A DNA stretch of 64,000 nt from Paratinospora sagittata. Taxonomy: Eukaryota; Streptophyta; Magnoliopsida; Ranunculales; Menispermaceae. The position numbers and the translations under genes were made by a program. How positions within the stretch are numbered: the first letter of the stretch is position 1; each line of letters begins with the position of its first letter. The notes under the pieces were generated by a model that worked only from the letters and a program-made list of their open reading frames with translations, ran no database searches and was not told where the DNA came from. The stretch is taken from NCBI GenBank assembly GCA_035771175.1, contig CM069603.1:14422286-14486285 (forward strand). Direction: 5' to 3'. Of the stretch, positions 1 through 11,910 are shown piece after piece.

Positions 1-1503
1 ATCTCAGACACAAGAAGAAAAGTTGTTGAGAATCTTGAGAGAGCACAAGACTGTCATTGGGTGGTCCATAGTAGATATTAAGGGTATCAGTCCTACCATA
101 TGCATGCACAAGATTCTAATGGAAGAGTTGTGCAATCCTACAGTGGAGCGCCAAAGAAGACTGAACCCAGCCATGAATGAAGTTGTGAAGGCAGAAATTC
201 TTAAATGGTTCAAGGCAGGAATCATTTATGCCATCTCTGACAGGTCATGGGTAAGCCTAGTTCAAGAGTCTGTATTGACTACAGGAAGTTGAACAAGGCC
301 ACAAGGAAGGACCATTTTCCCCTTCCCTTCATTGATTATATGTTAGACAGACTTGCAGGGTTCCAACATTACTATTTTCTTGATGGATATTCAGGTTACA
401 ATTAGATTGCCATAGCTCCAGAAGATCAAGAAAAGACAACCTTCACATGTCCCTATGGTATATTTGCGTTCAGACGTATGTCATTTGGTTTATGCATTGC
501 TCTAGCAACCTTTTAGAGGTGTATGATGGCAATATTTGTTGACATGGTGAAGGACATTATGGAGGTGTTTATGGATGAATTATCATTCTTTGGCTCTTCG
601 TTTGATCATTTTTTGAAGAATCTGGCCTTAGTGTTGAAAAGATGTGAGGATAAAAATTTGGTACTTAACTGGGAGAAATGCCATTTCATGTTCCAAGAGG
701 GGATTGTACTTGGCCACAGAGTGTTTTCACAAGGGTTAGAAGTTGATAGAGCCAAGATTGTGGCTATTGAGAAGCTCACATACCCAATCAATGTTAATGG
801 AATTAGAAGCTTTTTTGGTGATGCAGGTTTCTACAGAAAGTTTTATCAAGGATTTTTCCAAGATAACGAAACCTTTATGCCATCTGCTTGAGAAGGATGT
901 CCTTTATGTTTTCAATGAAGACTGTGTGAAGGACTTTGAGCATCTCAAGCAAGCTCTTATTTTTGCTCCTATTATGGTGGTACCTAATTGGGAAGAACCA
1001 TTTTAGATCATGTGTGATGCGAGCGACTATGCTATTGGAACAGTTTTAGGAAAAAAATAGATAAGTTGTTTCGGGCAATCTACTATGCCAGCCGTTCCCT
1101 TGATGATGCCCAAGGAAATTACACAACCACGGATAAGGAATTACTTGCAGTGGTATTTGCTTGTGACAAGTTCTGATCCTACATCATTGGGTCGAGTGTT
1201 ATCGTCTACACTAATCAAGCGGCTATCCGGTACTTGTTTGCCAAGAAAGATAACAAGCCCAGACTGATTATGGATATTGTTAGTCCAAGAGTTTGATCTT
1301 GGGATCAAAGATAAGAAGGGGAGTGAGAATGTGGTTGCGGATCACCTATCAAGGTTGCAACATAATGATAAAAAAGATGAATGTCCAATTCAAGAACGTT
1401 TCCCAGATGAACAACTTTATGGAGTGAAGGCCTATCTCTCATGGTTCGTAGACTATGTTAACTACTTGTCTAGTGGAGCGTTGCCTCCAGAATTGCTTAT
1501 GTG
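1..1503 (+). pseudogene. Athila-type Ty3/gypsy pol: reverse transcriptase and RNase H (broken, 5' end outside window)
   Basis: Conceptual translation in shifting frames gives the Athila-style RT: a YRKLNKATRKDHFPLP-like block near 280-330, an FPYGIFAFRRMSFGL-like block near 450-495, and the active-site region near 570-600, where the expected FMDD reads FMDE, so one catalytic aspartate is changed. The RNase H segment follows (MCDASDYAIG near 1010-1040, TDKELLAVVFACDKF near 1125-1170, then a VADHLSRL tail near 1338-1362). The usual YTDH motif reads YTNQ, again losing an aspartate. In-frame stops fall at places where related proteins have Gln (near 404, 514, 1005), and a frameshift lies near 865. 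Family assignment is from recognised Athila sequence style. It is non-functional and truncated by the window edge. Confidence 0.9.
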
Positions 1504-2680
1504 AAGATGAAAAAGTTCTTACACGATGTGATGCTCTAGATGTGGGATGATCCTTTGTTGTTCAAGCGATGCAATGATCAAGTTATAAGGAGGTGTGTTC
1601 TAGAAGAAGAAATTCAAGCCATACTTAATGATTTCCATTCATCTTTACATGGTGGTCATTTCGATCCTGTAAGAACAACTTTCAAAGTGTTACATAGTGT
1701 TTTATACTGGCCAACTCTATTTAGGGAAAGTTATACATTTGTGAAGATTTGTGACCTGTGCCAAAGGCTTGGAAATATATCGAGGCGACATGAGCTTCCC
1801 ATGACTCCTATCATGGAGGTTGAATTGTTTGATGTGTGGGGTATTGATTTTATGGGACCATTCCTATCATAATTTGGCAAGACATATATTTTACTTGCAG
1901 TGGACTATGTGTCAAAATGGGTAGAAGCCATTGCTACTACAACTAATGATGCTAGGGTGGTACCTCTAGAGCAATCATTAGTGATGAAGGATCCCACTTT
2001 TGCAACAAGTTGTTCAACTCTCCTTGCCAAATATGGAGTCAAGCACAAGATTGCTATGCCTTATCATCCACAATCCAATGGCCAAGCTGTGATCTCCAAC
2101 AGGGAAGTGAAATAAATCCCAGAGAAGATAGTAAACATCAATAGAAAGGATTGGGCTACAAAGTTGGATGATGCATTGTGGGCATATCATACTACCTACA
2201 AAAATCCTATTGGGATGTCTCCTTATCAGTTAGTATTTGGCAAAGCCATGTTACCTTCCCGTTGAGCTTGAGCATGGAGCATTTTGGGCGGTGAAAAAGT
2301 TGAATTTAGACTTAAAGGTTTTGGGTGAACAAAGACTACTTCAATTAAATGAAATGGAGGAGTTCCGTAATGAAGCTTATGAGAATGCCAAAATCTACAA
2401 AGAAAAGACCAAGCAATGGCATGACAAAAAAAATTTAAGGTGAGAATTCCTACCAGGCCAACAAGTCCTTCTCTACAACTCCCGGTTGAGATTGTTTCTC
2501 GGGAAGCTCAAATCAAGATGGTCGGGTCCATTTCAAATTGCCAAAGTTTTTCCTTATGGTGTTGTGGAACTCCAATGCACTGATGGACATATCTTTCGTG
2601 TCAATGGCCAATGACTAAAGCATTACTATGGCATTGATGATCGCAGTGATGGACGACATTTCTTCAAGAACCAATTTTAG
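1504..2680 (+). pseudogene. Athila-type integrase and C-terminal pol tail (broken)
   Basis: A zinc-binding HHCC region (with CDLCQRLGNISRR near 1750-1790) is followed by the very Athila-like block DVWGIDFMGPF near 1830-1865, which holds the first catalytic Asp. A second block reading [10 protein letters not shown] near 1975-2005 holds the second Asp, in another frame. Where the catalytic Glu should lie (the GQxEISNRE region near 2080-2110) the reading is GQAVISNRE, so the DDE triad is incomplete. The typical Athila C-terminus follows: [17 protein letters not shown], then NEAYENAKIYKEKTK, then a [26 protein letters not shown] segment in pieces to about 2680. At least three frameshifts and several stops are present. 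In life this protein would insert the element cDNA into chromosomes; this copy cannot. Confidence 0.9.
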
Positions 2681-4364
2681 AAGAAGAGAGAGTCTAGCTT
2701 ACGACTATAAAGAAACGCTTGTATTGGGAGGCAACCCAATCAGTTTTTAGTTTTTATGTTATGTTTTTTTTTTTAGTCATTGTAGTATAAGATTTGCGTT
2801 TCTGTTTTCCACTAATGACACTTCTTTTTTTCCCTTGTCACGTTTCAATGAAAGTTTGGGGGTCCTTGGCGTTACCAAAAGCAAGAAAATCATTGTGGAG
2901 CTTTCAACCCTTGTGGTTAGGGGTTTTCGTTACCTTTTACATCTTCTATAGCTTTCTATATGTGGATGTTTTTGCATTGAGGACAATGCCAACTTTAAGT
3001 TTGGGGGGAAGTTCGAGTTCCTTGTCTTAGTGAGAAAAGTTTTACATTTTTGTGTTGAAAATTTGTGTTTTTGATGAGTCATATCGTTGAATAATTTCAT
3101 ATTCCATTATGAACTTTGACTTGATTTTATCTTGTATGGATTGTCAATGAAAAGTTTAGCACTTGGTTTTGAACATGACTGTGGAAATTAAAAAGTACTC
3201 TTAAAGTCTGTGTGCTTGATTTGCTTTTTCATATTTATTGGATATTCTTGTTGACTTTTGAGTATGAATCATGATCATGAGTGCCACTTACTTTTAAAAT
3301 TGAGAATTTTGCAATCCAAGCAACATTAAATCTCAATTTTTAAACTGAACTCTAAAACTTGCTTGACCATTTCTTGCTGCGAAATCCTAGGAATCACTCC
3401 ATGAGAAATAGGATGTAGGCCATTTTTGGATCGATTGAGCCATAAGGACCATCTAGTTGTTGAATTACCCCTAGTCACCATGTTTTGAGCCTTTTATCTT
3501 GTTTATTGTCATCTAAATTGATTAGCCAAGACCTTTAAGTGAATTTCCCTTGTTTTCACCTTTGCACCCTTAACTTTTGGAATGAATGAGAATTGTAATG
3601 GGTTGGGTTGTTTTCTTTGGAATGTGTGTGAAAATTGGGCTATGGAATACAAATGTATGTGAAGGTTATGAGTAGAAATTCAGAAAGGTTAAAAAAGAAG
3701 AGTAAAAAGATGATGAAGGAAAAAGAATGGAAAATGAAAAGAAAAAGGATGTTTCTTCATCAATGAGTGAAATGAATAAGTTTGGGGGTATTTAGGAGGT
3801 TATGTGAATGAAAAATGTTGAAAAATCTTGTTTTGGATAATGTGTTGGGTTTGGTTTACTTTGTAAGGCATGGGATGTTTAAAAGTGTTATTTATCAAAG
3901 ATGTTTTGGGTGTTTGAGCTTCATTTTATCCATTTTATCATACCTTTAATCTTAACCTTACATTACAAGCTTAACAAGTCCTATTGATCTTAGTTGGTGT
4001 GAGATCTACATTAGTGGAGAGAATTGTGAAAGGTAAGCATATGAAGTTCATGTTTTGTCTTGTTGAGATTATATTTTCTATCTTGCTTGCATTGGTCTAT
4101 ATGATTTATGAGTGGTTATGTGAATAATATATTTTGCTTGTTTGTCAATGAGGATAGAAAAGAAAACATGGTTCTGCAGGTTGAAATTCTAGACATACAG
4201 GTTTAAACTTTCGAAGTTTTCCTTGAGTTTGTTGTATGAGATGTGTGTTGTCTTTGAAATCATGTGAACCCATTTGTGCAAATCAAATCCTTGTTCATTC
4301 TGGAATATGTGAGAGTTTTGCTATTAAACTTCATTTTTCTCTTTGCTCGGGACGATTAAAGTCT
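2681..4364 (+). other. Athila 3' non-coding region with repeated PPT-like motifs
   Basis: No coherent coding sequence is visible. The stretch lies between the pol stop and the LTR, as in Athila elements where an envelope-like ORF or a long untranslated spacer occurs. The polypurine motif AAGTTTGGGGG occurs near 2997 and 3778 and again as the true pre-LTR PPT at 4365. A purine-rich block (3690-3760) precedes the second copy. A second Athila fragment at 55960-56671 shows the same arrangement. Confidence 0.7.
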
Positions 4365-4379
4365 AAGTTTGGGGGAATT
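4365..4379 (+). promoter_or_regulatory. Polypurine tract of Athila element
   Basis: AAGTTTGGGGGAATT sits immediately before an LTR that starts TGATAAGTTG. The same PPT/LTR junction is seen at 56657-56672, which fixes the LTR start. Confidence 0.85.
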
Positions 4380-7300
4380 TGATAAGTTGAATTTCAGTAG
4401 GCATTTTGCATGTTAATTTATTAGGTTTTTAAGTTCAATTGCTTAGGTTTTAAGTGTTTTTACATAATTAGTACACTTAGTTACTTTAGGTGCATTTAGG
4501 TGTTTAGATGAGTTTTTGAAGTTGTTTTTAGTTGTTTTCATTAATTTGATGTACTTGTGTTTTTTATTTGTTTTGTAGGAAAATAAGGAGCTTTAAAGTG
4601 GTTGAAACAAGGTGCAAATGAGGCTCACAAGATGTCGAGAACATGTGCGAAACATGTGCAAGTAGGCAAAAGATGGAGAAATTCAGCTAAGTAAAAATGC
4701 CAGAAAAGAGTGCAAATTACACTCTGGGCGCCGCAGTGCCAGAGAGCGATGCCATGACGCCGTGAAAAAAGGAAGAAAAAGAAAAAAAATGCATACTGGG
4801 CACCATTGGGTATTTTTGTGCGGGTTTTGTGCAACGCTCCAAAAGTCTTTTCATCTAGCTCATAATCCATTTGCATTTTGCTCGAACTCTGTGTGTTTGC
4901 TTGATATATATGTTTGCATATTCGATGCTTGATAATATATAAATGTGTGCATTATAAATTGTATATGGGCCATGTTAAATAAAAGTGTGATGCATGTGTT
5001 ATTATTTACGCATGGGCCCATTAAACCATGAATTGATATGGGTTATGATTGATTGAATAAAATGATTAATGAGAATGAAAATTTGGTGTATTAGATGGAT
5101 TGGACATTAAAATACATGGAAGCATAAGATTGGTTAAAGTACATGTGGTTGGCATGGGAGTATGAGACCAACACATGGCAAGTTGGTGCATGAGAATGGA
5201 CAAGTGTCCCATGCCCCATTTCTCTTCTCCAACACATGTCAAGTTGGTGCATTAGAGTGTACAAGTGTCTCATGCTCCATTTCTCTTCTCCAAGGACGTC
5301 CTAGAGAGTGAGATGAGTGGAGGGGAAAAAAAAAGAAGAGAAGAGAAAGAGAGAGGAAGTTGCTTGAAAGGAAAGTCCTAGCAACGTTTTGATCAGAGGT
5401 ATGATCTCTTCTATCCATGGTCAATATTTTTCAGCCAATTCTTCTCTTAAGGTTCTTCATTTGGGTCGTGGAGATCTTGATTGGAGTTTTCTTCTGAGAG
5501 ATATAAACTCTCAAACATAGCTTGTCGGAAAATCTGGATTTCTCTCATAGTTTAGATAAAACTACTGGATCTCCTAACTCTACCGTTGGATGGATGTGAT
5601 ACTTCAGCAAATGGTTCACAACTGAACATGTTGCATTATGATTGGTTAGGATGTTGATTGGGTGAGTATTTTGAGAGATATAATTATCTGAGTTTGAGTA
5701 TTTGCAGCAGGAGAGGAAAAACCATTCGATTAGAGCTGTCTTGATCAAAGAGGCATATCTCTTTGATCTACCGTTGGATTTAGCTCAAGTTTGGACAAAA
5801 GGTTTGTCTCTTTATTTTCTTGAATCTGAACGGTTAATTTAGTTATTGGGAGTTTCTTTTAGTAGTTTGTTACATCCGAACAATGCATTGAATTAGGAGT
5901 GTAATTAATGTTTAGCCATGTATTTGACCTAAACCTAGGTTATGGACTTAGGGCTTTCCATTCAAGTTGCATGTCATATATGTTGATCTAATGGGTAAAT
6001 GTGGATGATTGATGGTTCATTTCACTGATCTTGCTTGCTGGAAACCCTAGGTGTAGTACAAATTTGACCTAGGCCATGAATTTGGCGATTTGCCCAAATT
6101 TGGGGATTTTGACCTAGAGTTGAGATTATGCCTTGCATGTCAACTATGTTGACTAATAGGCTTTTTTAATGAATCCTTGATGTTAAATCAATGGAATAAC
6201 ATGGCTGAACATGGTGACCTTGTGTAAATTGGCAATATGGCCTAGTATGGGAAATTTCCATATTTTAGGGCTTTTGATGCCTTTGACCTTAATACATGGA
6301 ATTGATGCATTTTATGTCTAATTGAGTATTATTAGAGTTGTTTGTGCAATTAATTGATGGAAATGACCATGTCATGGATTAGGCCAATGTATGACCAAAT
6401 TTCTCCAATTTGGGCATGTTTATGCCTAAGGATTGAAAATCAGTATTTTTGATTTATTGAATGAATTATGAATGGGAACTAGGCATTAAAGGCCTAAGGT
6501 ATGTGATTTGTGTTGTAAGTTGTGATTAGGTGGGATTTAGGCCTATTGTCTTTATATGGGCTGATTTAAGGTTGTTGTGTAAATGTCTATGGGGTTGAAC
6601 ATAGGAATTTGATATATGTATTGGTATTGGTGATTATTTCAGGATCTTGATTTTGGTTGATTCGGTTTGGTAACCGTGTGTGGTTAGATACTCTCGCGAG
6701 ACTTGGTTGTGAGTAGACTTTATTTATGTTTAAATCATTTATGTCATCAGATCAATTATGTCTTATATGTTTTGAAAGCATGAATGTGTTCTAAGTGTTC
6801 AATGATGCATGTGTGTAAAACCCTATGGCCTAGTAGGTCTTGCCTCTGAAGAAAGTTAAGTTTGCCCTACAAGGACTTAAATGACTTAGTGATTGACAAA
6901 AGCTACGCCTTTGTATGCCCTTGCGCAAGGGACACAACAAGGCTAGCATACGAGAAGGAAGACTTGACTTAGCCATAAGAGGGTTTTAGAAAGGAAGTAT
7001 TCGGGGATGAGAACGACACGGTGAAACAAACGTGCACTAGTAATCCCAAATGAATATGATTGGGAATGAGAACGACACGGTGAAATAATCATGCACTAGT
7101 AACCCCAATGCGTGGATCCAAAATGAAAGGTTTTTACTTACATCAAACTTTATTATAAATGCTTGATATCTATATGTTATGAGCTTTCAATCATTCTGCA
7201 CATTGACATGCATACATGGATTATATTGATGAGTATTGATGGCATATCTGAATTCTATTCACTGGGCACCGTTGACTCATCCTCATTTTCCTTTTTCAAG

Positions 7301-8844
7301 TCCTTCTGTTCCGGATAAAGGTAAGGGAGTAGTCACCTCATGAGGACCTTTCCAGCGAGAGAGTTTAAGGCCTCAACGTGAGTTAGGAGGAAAATATTTT
7401 GGTGAACTTTGTTTTAATTATGATGTAATCATATTTTGTAGTATGTAACTAAAACACTTACAACACTTGTAGTATTTTGTGAGTTGGGTTTTTGTTAGAT
7501 AGGCCATGTGGGCTTATGATGATTTTTTTTGTACCCGTGGTCTTCGACTATCATGTGTATGCTCCTTTTTAATGGAGTGATTTGATATGGGATCATTTTA
7601 TGGATTATTTTTTGTCTTGATGATTAGTATGGATGGTAGAATAGTACATTTTATCAGGTTATGTTTCGGGTTCGCCTCAGGCTCGTAAGGCCTCAACTGC
7701 CTCGGTTTTGTTGTGGGAGGTTGGAAGTGCCTACGCCTGGCATCCCGCCCCGGCGTTCCGCACGCTGTCCCCTATGGGGGTTGGTGGTCCGGGGTGTGGG
7801 GTCGCCATATTTTGTGTATATTTTGGATGGGTTTTTTGTCCAATTTAGGGGATTTCGAACCACAAAGGCACAAAAATTTCATTTTAGGGTTTTGTTTTGG
7901 GAGATATAACTTGAAACGAAGATTAAAACTAGGGTGAAGAAGAGGAAACAAGACAAGAAGTTGGAGGAAGAAGGAGTTGCAGGATTGAAGATTGAAGAAG
8001 AAGAGGGTTTCTTGCTCTAGAAGGGGGTTTATTCACTTCTACTTCTATTCAATATTTGTTTTGATAATTTCTTCCTTGAACGTCTATCTTGTATTTATGG
8101 ATTTGAGTATGAACTAAATATTTGATATAGATTTTTTATTAAACTATGTTGGATCTTATAAACTGAGTATTGTTTATGCGTTATTGATTTATTTTATGGA
8201 TTTATTTGCAATTATCTTTGCTTAATGCCTTCGAAGTGCTGATCACTCTTTGATTGATCTTGGATTCAATATCTTACACTCGAGAGATGTGATATTGAAA
8301 CGGATCTAAGAAATTACAACCTAGAGTAGTAATATTGAGTCGGGAGACCTATGAACCTCTTGGAAATCTTAGAATGAATTACAAAATTTAAAGCATTCTT
8401 AATCTATTTACTTACGCTCGAGAGAGGGAGTTGATAGTTTAAGAGTAGATATTCAAACCACCACTCGGGAGAGGGATTTGGATGAATTAAGGTTTATGAT
8501 TTATAAACCCATAATTTAATTCAATAGCATAATGTTTTGAAATCATAAGAAACAACATAGCTAGATCAAAACTCTACTATTTCAAACCCATTGAATTTTC
8601 TCTCATTTTAATTACATTTAATTTGATTCAAGTTGTCTTGATTATTTTAAATTTTGGTTTACTTTAGATTTCAGCATTCAATCACTCATCCAAATATTAT
8701 TTGCCTAAATAAAATCATTTTCATAGTAGTTTCGGGCCTTTATATTTGTAAAATTTACTATCCCTGTGGACGATTCCCTACTCACATTGGGATTATTATA
8801 ACTTGACAATCGTATACTTGCGATTAACGATAAAATCACGATCA
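4380..8844 (+). mobile_element. Athila LTR interrupted by an inserted LTR-D repeat
   Basis: The LTR begins TGAT after the PPT and ends ATCA at 8844, so its termini are inverted (TGAT/ATCA). About 499 bp lie before the insertion (4380-4878) and about 1,035 bp after it (7810-8844), giving an original LTR near 1.53 kb. The part before the insertion carries the GC-rich GGGCGCCGCAGTGCC motif near 4728-4742. The end carries the 'CCTGTGGACGATTCCCTACTC'-like Athila terminus near 8763. Homologous partial LTRs are at 56672 and 61928. A PPT precedes and a PBS follows this one LTR, which suggests tandem elements sharing it. Confidence 0.85.
4879..7809 (+). mobile_element. LTR-D copy 1 (long LTR-like repeat, no coding internal region)
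   Basis: About 2.93 kb that matches 18603-21209 in the same orientation and 51677-54442 in inverse orientation. It begins TGCTCGAACTCT and ends in a GC-rich segment (CCCGCCCCGGCGTTCCGC, then GGTCGCCATA). Shared landmarks are the TACCGTTGGATGGAT motifs near 5580, the CACTGGGCACCGTTG block near 7260 and paired 'GAACGACACGGTGAAA' repeats near 7010-7080. There is no ORF of note. It is interpreted as a solo LTR of an unclassified, probably Ty3/gypsy, element; no clean target-site duplication is visible. Confidence 0.7.
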
Positions 8845-8850
8845 AGTTTT

Positions 8851-8868
8851 TGGTGTTGTTGTTGGGGA
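8851..8868 (+). promoter_or_regulatory. Degenerate Athila primer binding site
   Basis: TGGTGTTGTTGTTGGGGA lies six bases after the LTR end. It is a decayed form of the conserved Athila PBS TGGCGCCGTTGCCGGGGA; most differences are C-to-T or G-to-T. It shows that a second internal region once began here. Confidence 0.7.
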
Positions 8869-8943
8869 TAATGCAAATTTTACTCTTGCTAATACCAATT
8901 CGAATTGATTTTGGTTTTAATTTAGGTGTTTTTGTTTATCTGT

Positions 8944-10296
8944 GTTAAGGAACGCGTTCCTTTGCCTCGGTGTGGTGTTTATCTATAAATACCACACTTG
9001 CTCATTTCAATAGAAACTTTTTCAAAACTTTGAGAACTTGTGTATTTTTTGTCTCAGTCTTTATACAAGCTATAAACAAGTTCTTGAGTGATTTAAACCT
9101 TCTTTGAAAGCAAAAGTTCAACAGCTTTTGATCATTTGATCCAATCTTCCGAATAGTTCACCACATCTTTCAAAAACCTTGAGAAACTTGGAGAGTTTTT
9201 CTTGTGCAAGTGTTCAAGACGATTCAAGCATTTTTATATCTTCTATTGAGTCTTGATCGTGATTTCTCGCATTCAACTTCACACAGGAAGAATATTAGTG
9301 CTTCAATCTTACCGAGTGGGGTATACATTTCTACAACTAGATTCTTGTGATTTTGGGTTTATGCAAATCAGTTTTGTGTTTAGATTATCATCTTTAAACG
9401 GATTTTGTATTGATTGTGTTTGTGAAACCCTATCTTGATCTTCATAACAAATTACCTTGCTTAGTGTTTCATAAATAGTTTGAGATATCAATTCATGTGC
9501 TAATATCATGTTATATTGAATCAAAGTTTTTTATCATACTTGAGTTGTTTGATTCTTGATCTTAATCACATATTCATTTAGGATCATCATGATATAGTGA
9601 TTTTGGAGCTTTAAACTTATTGTTATTTAGAATCAATATCTTGATGGTTGTGCATATTTGATTCACTGTTTTGCATCACATATATTTGAATAGAGTGCAT
9701 TTGAGAAAAACCTATTTCATCACTTTGCATCATTTAGAGTCATGGTGGTTGGAATAGTAATTGTTGACTCATTCAAGATTTTAAGCTCATATTGTTGAGA
9801 GTGTTGTTGTACACTTATCTATATCGTTGTAATCTTGATGTATTGTTGACTTGGTTAAGTCACCCAGGATATTACAATTATTTGTACGACATGTAACCAT
9901 GCCCGTAAGTGGGTTACAAGTTGTGGCTTTCTAGCCAAGCCTTGGTGTAGGCTAGTTTGTGGCTTTCTAACCATGCTCTGGTGCAAGTTAGTGGTTGTGG
10001 CTTTTCAAACCAAGCTCTTATGTCGGTTAGAGTGTAAACGACTTCTAATCACTCCCGTAAGTGATTAGCCAATAGTGTATTGGAAAATCCTGATCGTGGT
10101 GATTGGGTAGTGGACGTAGGTTCAAGGGGAACCGAAGCACTCTAATTCCTCTGTATTCATTTACTTTCCTACATTTGTTATTTGGATTGTTACAGATTGC
10201 GCACATTACTTGTTTAATTAAAATATCCAAAAGGTAACGCGAAAATCTGCCAAGTTCAATTCACCTCCCCTCTTGGACTATAATACTAGGCCAACA
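8944..10296 (+). mobile_element. Copia LTR-A copy 1, 5'-truncated
   Basis: The piece starts at one AAGGAACGCGTTCCTT box, so most of U3 is missing. It continues through a TATA box (TATAAATA, 8984-8991) and ends GGCCAACA at 10296. The R/U5 part holds three units of a GGCTTTCTAACCA..-type mini-repeat (about 9920-10035) and the AGTGG..CCGAAGCACT stem region near 10110-10142 that is shared by all copia LTRs here. The 5' flank (8869-8943) is a scrap of Athila leader. Confidence 0.85.
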
Positions 10297-11786
10297 GAAG
10301 ATGCATTGAAGGATGAGAACTGGATTCTTGCTATGCAAGAAGAACTAGGACACTTTGTCAGAAACAAAGTTTGGGAATTAGTTTCTAGACCAACACATCA
10401 ATCAATTATGGGAACCAAATGGGTATTTAGAAACATAAAGGATGAACAAGGAATCATAGTCCGAGATAAAGCTAGATTGGTTGCACAAGGGTACAATCAA
10501 GAAGAAGACATAGACTTAGAGGAAGCCTTTGCTCTAGTGGCAAGAATAGAGACAATCAGAATGTTACTTGCCTATGCTTGTTACAAAATCTTTCCCTTAT
10601 ACCAAATGGATGCAAAAAGTGCATTTTTAAATGGTTGCATCAATGAAGATGTATATGTGGAACGACCTCTAGGTTTTGAGGATGCTCATAACCCGAAACA
10701 TGTGTTCAAACTTCATAATGCTTTATTAGGACTCAGACAAGCTCCTAGAGCTTGGTATGATAGACTCAGTTCATTTCTTTTAAACCATCATTTTCAGAAA
10801 GGAAAACTTGATTCAACTTTGTTTATCAAACACCAAAATGAAGAAATGCTTATTATTCAAATATATGCGGATGATATCATATTTGGTGCATTAAACAAAG
10901 ATTGTGTAGAGAGTTTTCTAAGCTAATGTAAGATGAATTCGAAATGAGTATGATGGGGGAACTTACATACTTTCTTGGTTTGCAAATCAAACAAATGTTT
11001 GATGGAACTTTTATAAGCCAATCAAAGTATGCTAAGGAAATGGTTAAAAAATTTCAGATGAATAATTTGAAATCTATAGACATTCCTTGCAATTCTACGG
11101 TTAAGATAAGGATGATAAAGGAAAACTTACAAATCCAAAATTATACAGAAATATGATTAGAAGTTTACTTTATCTTACAACAAGCAGACCTGATATCATG
11201 TTTAGTGTTTGTCTGTGTGCAAAATTTCAGTCCAATCCCAAAAAATCACATTTAACATGCGTCAAATGAATATTTAGATACATTAATGGTACAACTTATC
11301 TTGGAATTTGGTATTCCAAAGGTACATCATTTGAACTAAAAAGCTATGTAGACTCTGACTTTGCTAAGAGTCTTACAGATAAAAAAAGTACCTCTCGATT
11401 CTGTTATTTCCTAGGAAATTCTGTTATTTCCTAGTTCTGTAAAAAAATAACATTCAGTGGCATTATCCACAGCTGAGGCTGAATCTATTGCAGTTGGTAG
11501 TTGTTGTTCTCAAGTTTTATACTTGAAACAACAATTTCATGATTACCAAATTCATGTTGGTTGCACTGACATATTATGTGACAATACAAGCGTTATCAAT
11601 ATATCGAAAAATCTTGTACTGCATTCCCGAACTAAACATATTCAAATTTGCCATTATTTCTTAAGGGATCATGTGCAAAACGGTGATGTAAAACTTGCTC
11701 ACATTGGAACTAAAGATCAACTAGCAGATGTTTTTACTAAAGCCTTACCAAAAGACCAGCTTACTTTTATCAGGAGAGAGTTATGA
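10297..11786 (+). pseudogene. SIRE-like Ty1/copia RT-RNase H (gag, PR and IN deleted)
   Basis: Coding sequence starts directly at the LTR end with EDALKDENWILAMQEEL, the usual N-terminus of copia RT. WELVSRP, GTKWVFRNIKDE, the MDAKSAFLNG aspartate block (near 10606) and an intact YADDII active site (10864-10881) follow. A frameshift near 10925 leads to LTYFLGLQIKQ, SRPDIMFSV, then RNase H pieces: VDSDFAKSLTDKKSTS, LSTAEAESIAVGSCCSQ, LCDNTSVINISKN and HSRTKHIQI, ending at 11786. Stops and a short local duplication near 11405-11435 break it further. PBS, gag, protease and integrase have been removed so cleanly that LTR and RT are fused. SIRE/Maximus placement is by sequence style. Confidence 0.9.
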
Positions 11787-11910
11787 ATGTTTTATGAATC
11801 AAACCTATCCACTTCTTGATGCTTACACTACCCATAAATTATTATTTCATTTATATTTTATGTTTTCAAAAAGGGGAGAAGTAAAGTAAGCAAGAAAAGT
11901 ATTAAGCAAT
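11787..11910 (+). other. Copia 3' remnant before LTR-B copy 1
   Basis: An AAAAAGGGGAGAAG purine run near 11868 resembles a pre-LTR purine tract but is about 40 bp from the next LTR start. There is no coding potential. Confidence 0.5.

Noticed and set aside
7661..7937. Two overlapping ORFs in GC-rich sequence
   Set aside because: They lie over the LTR-D 3' end and its junction with the Athila LTR; copy 2 has no equivalent protein.
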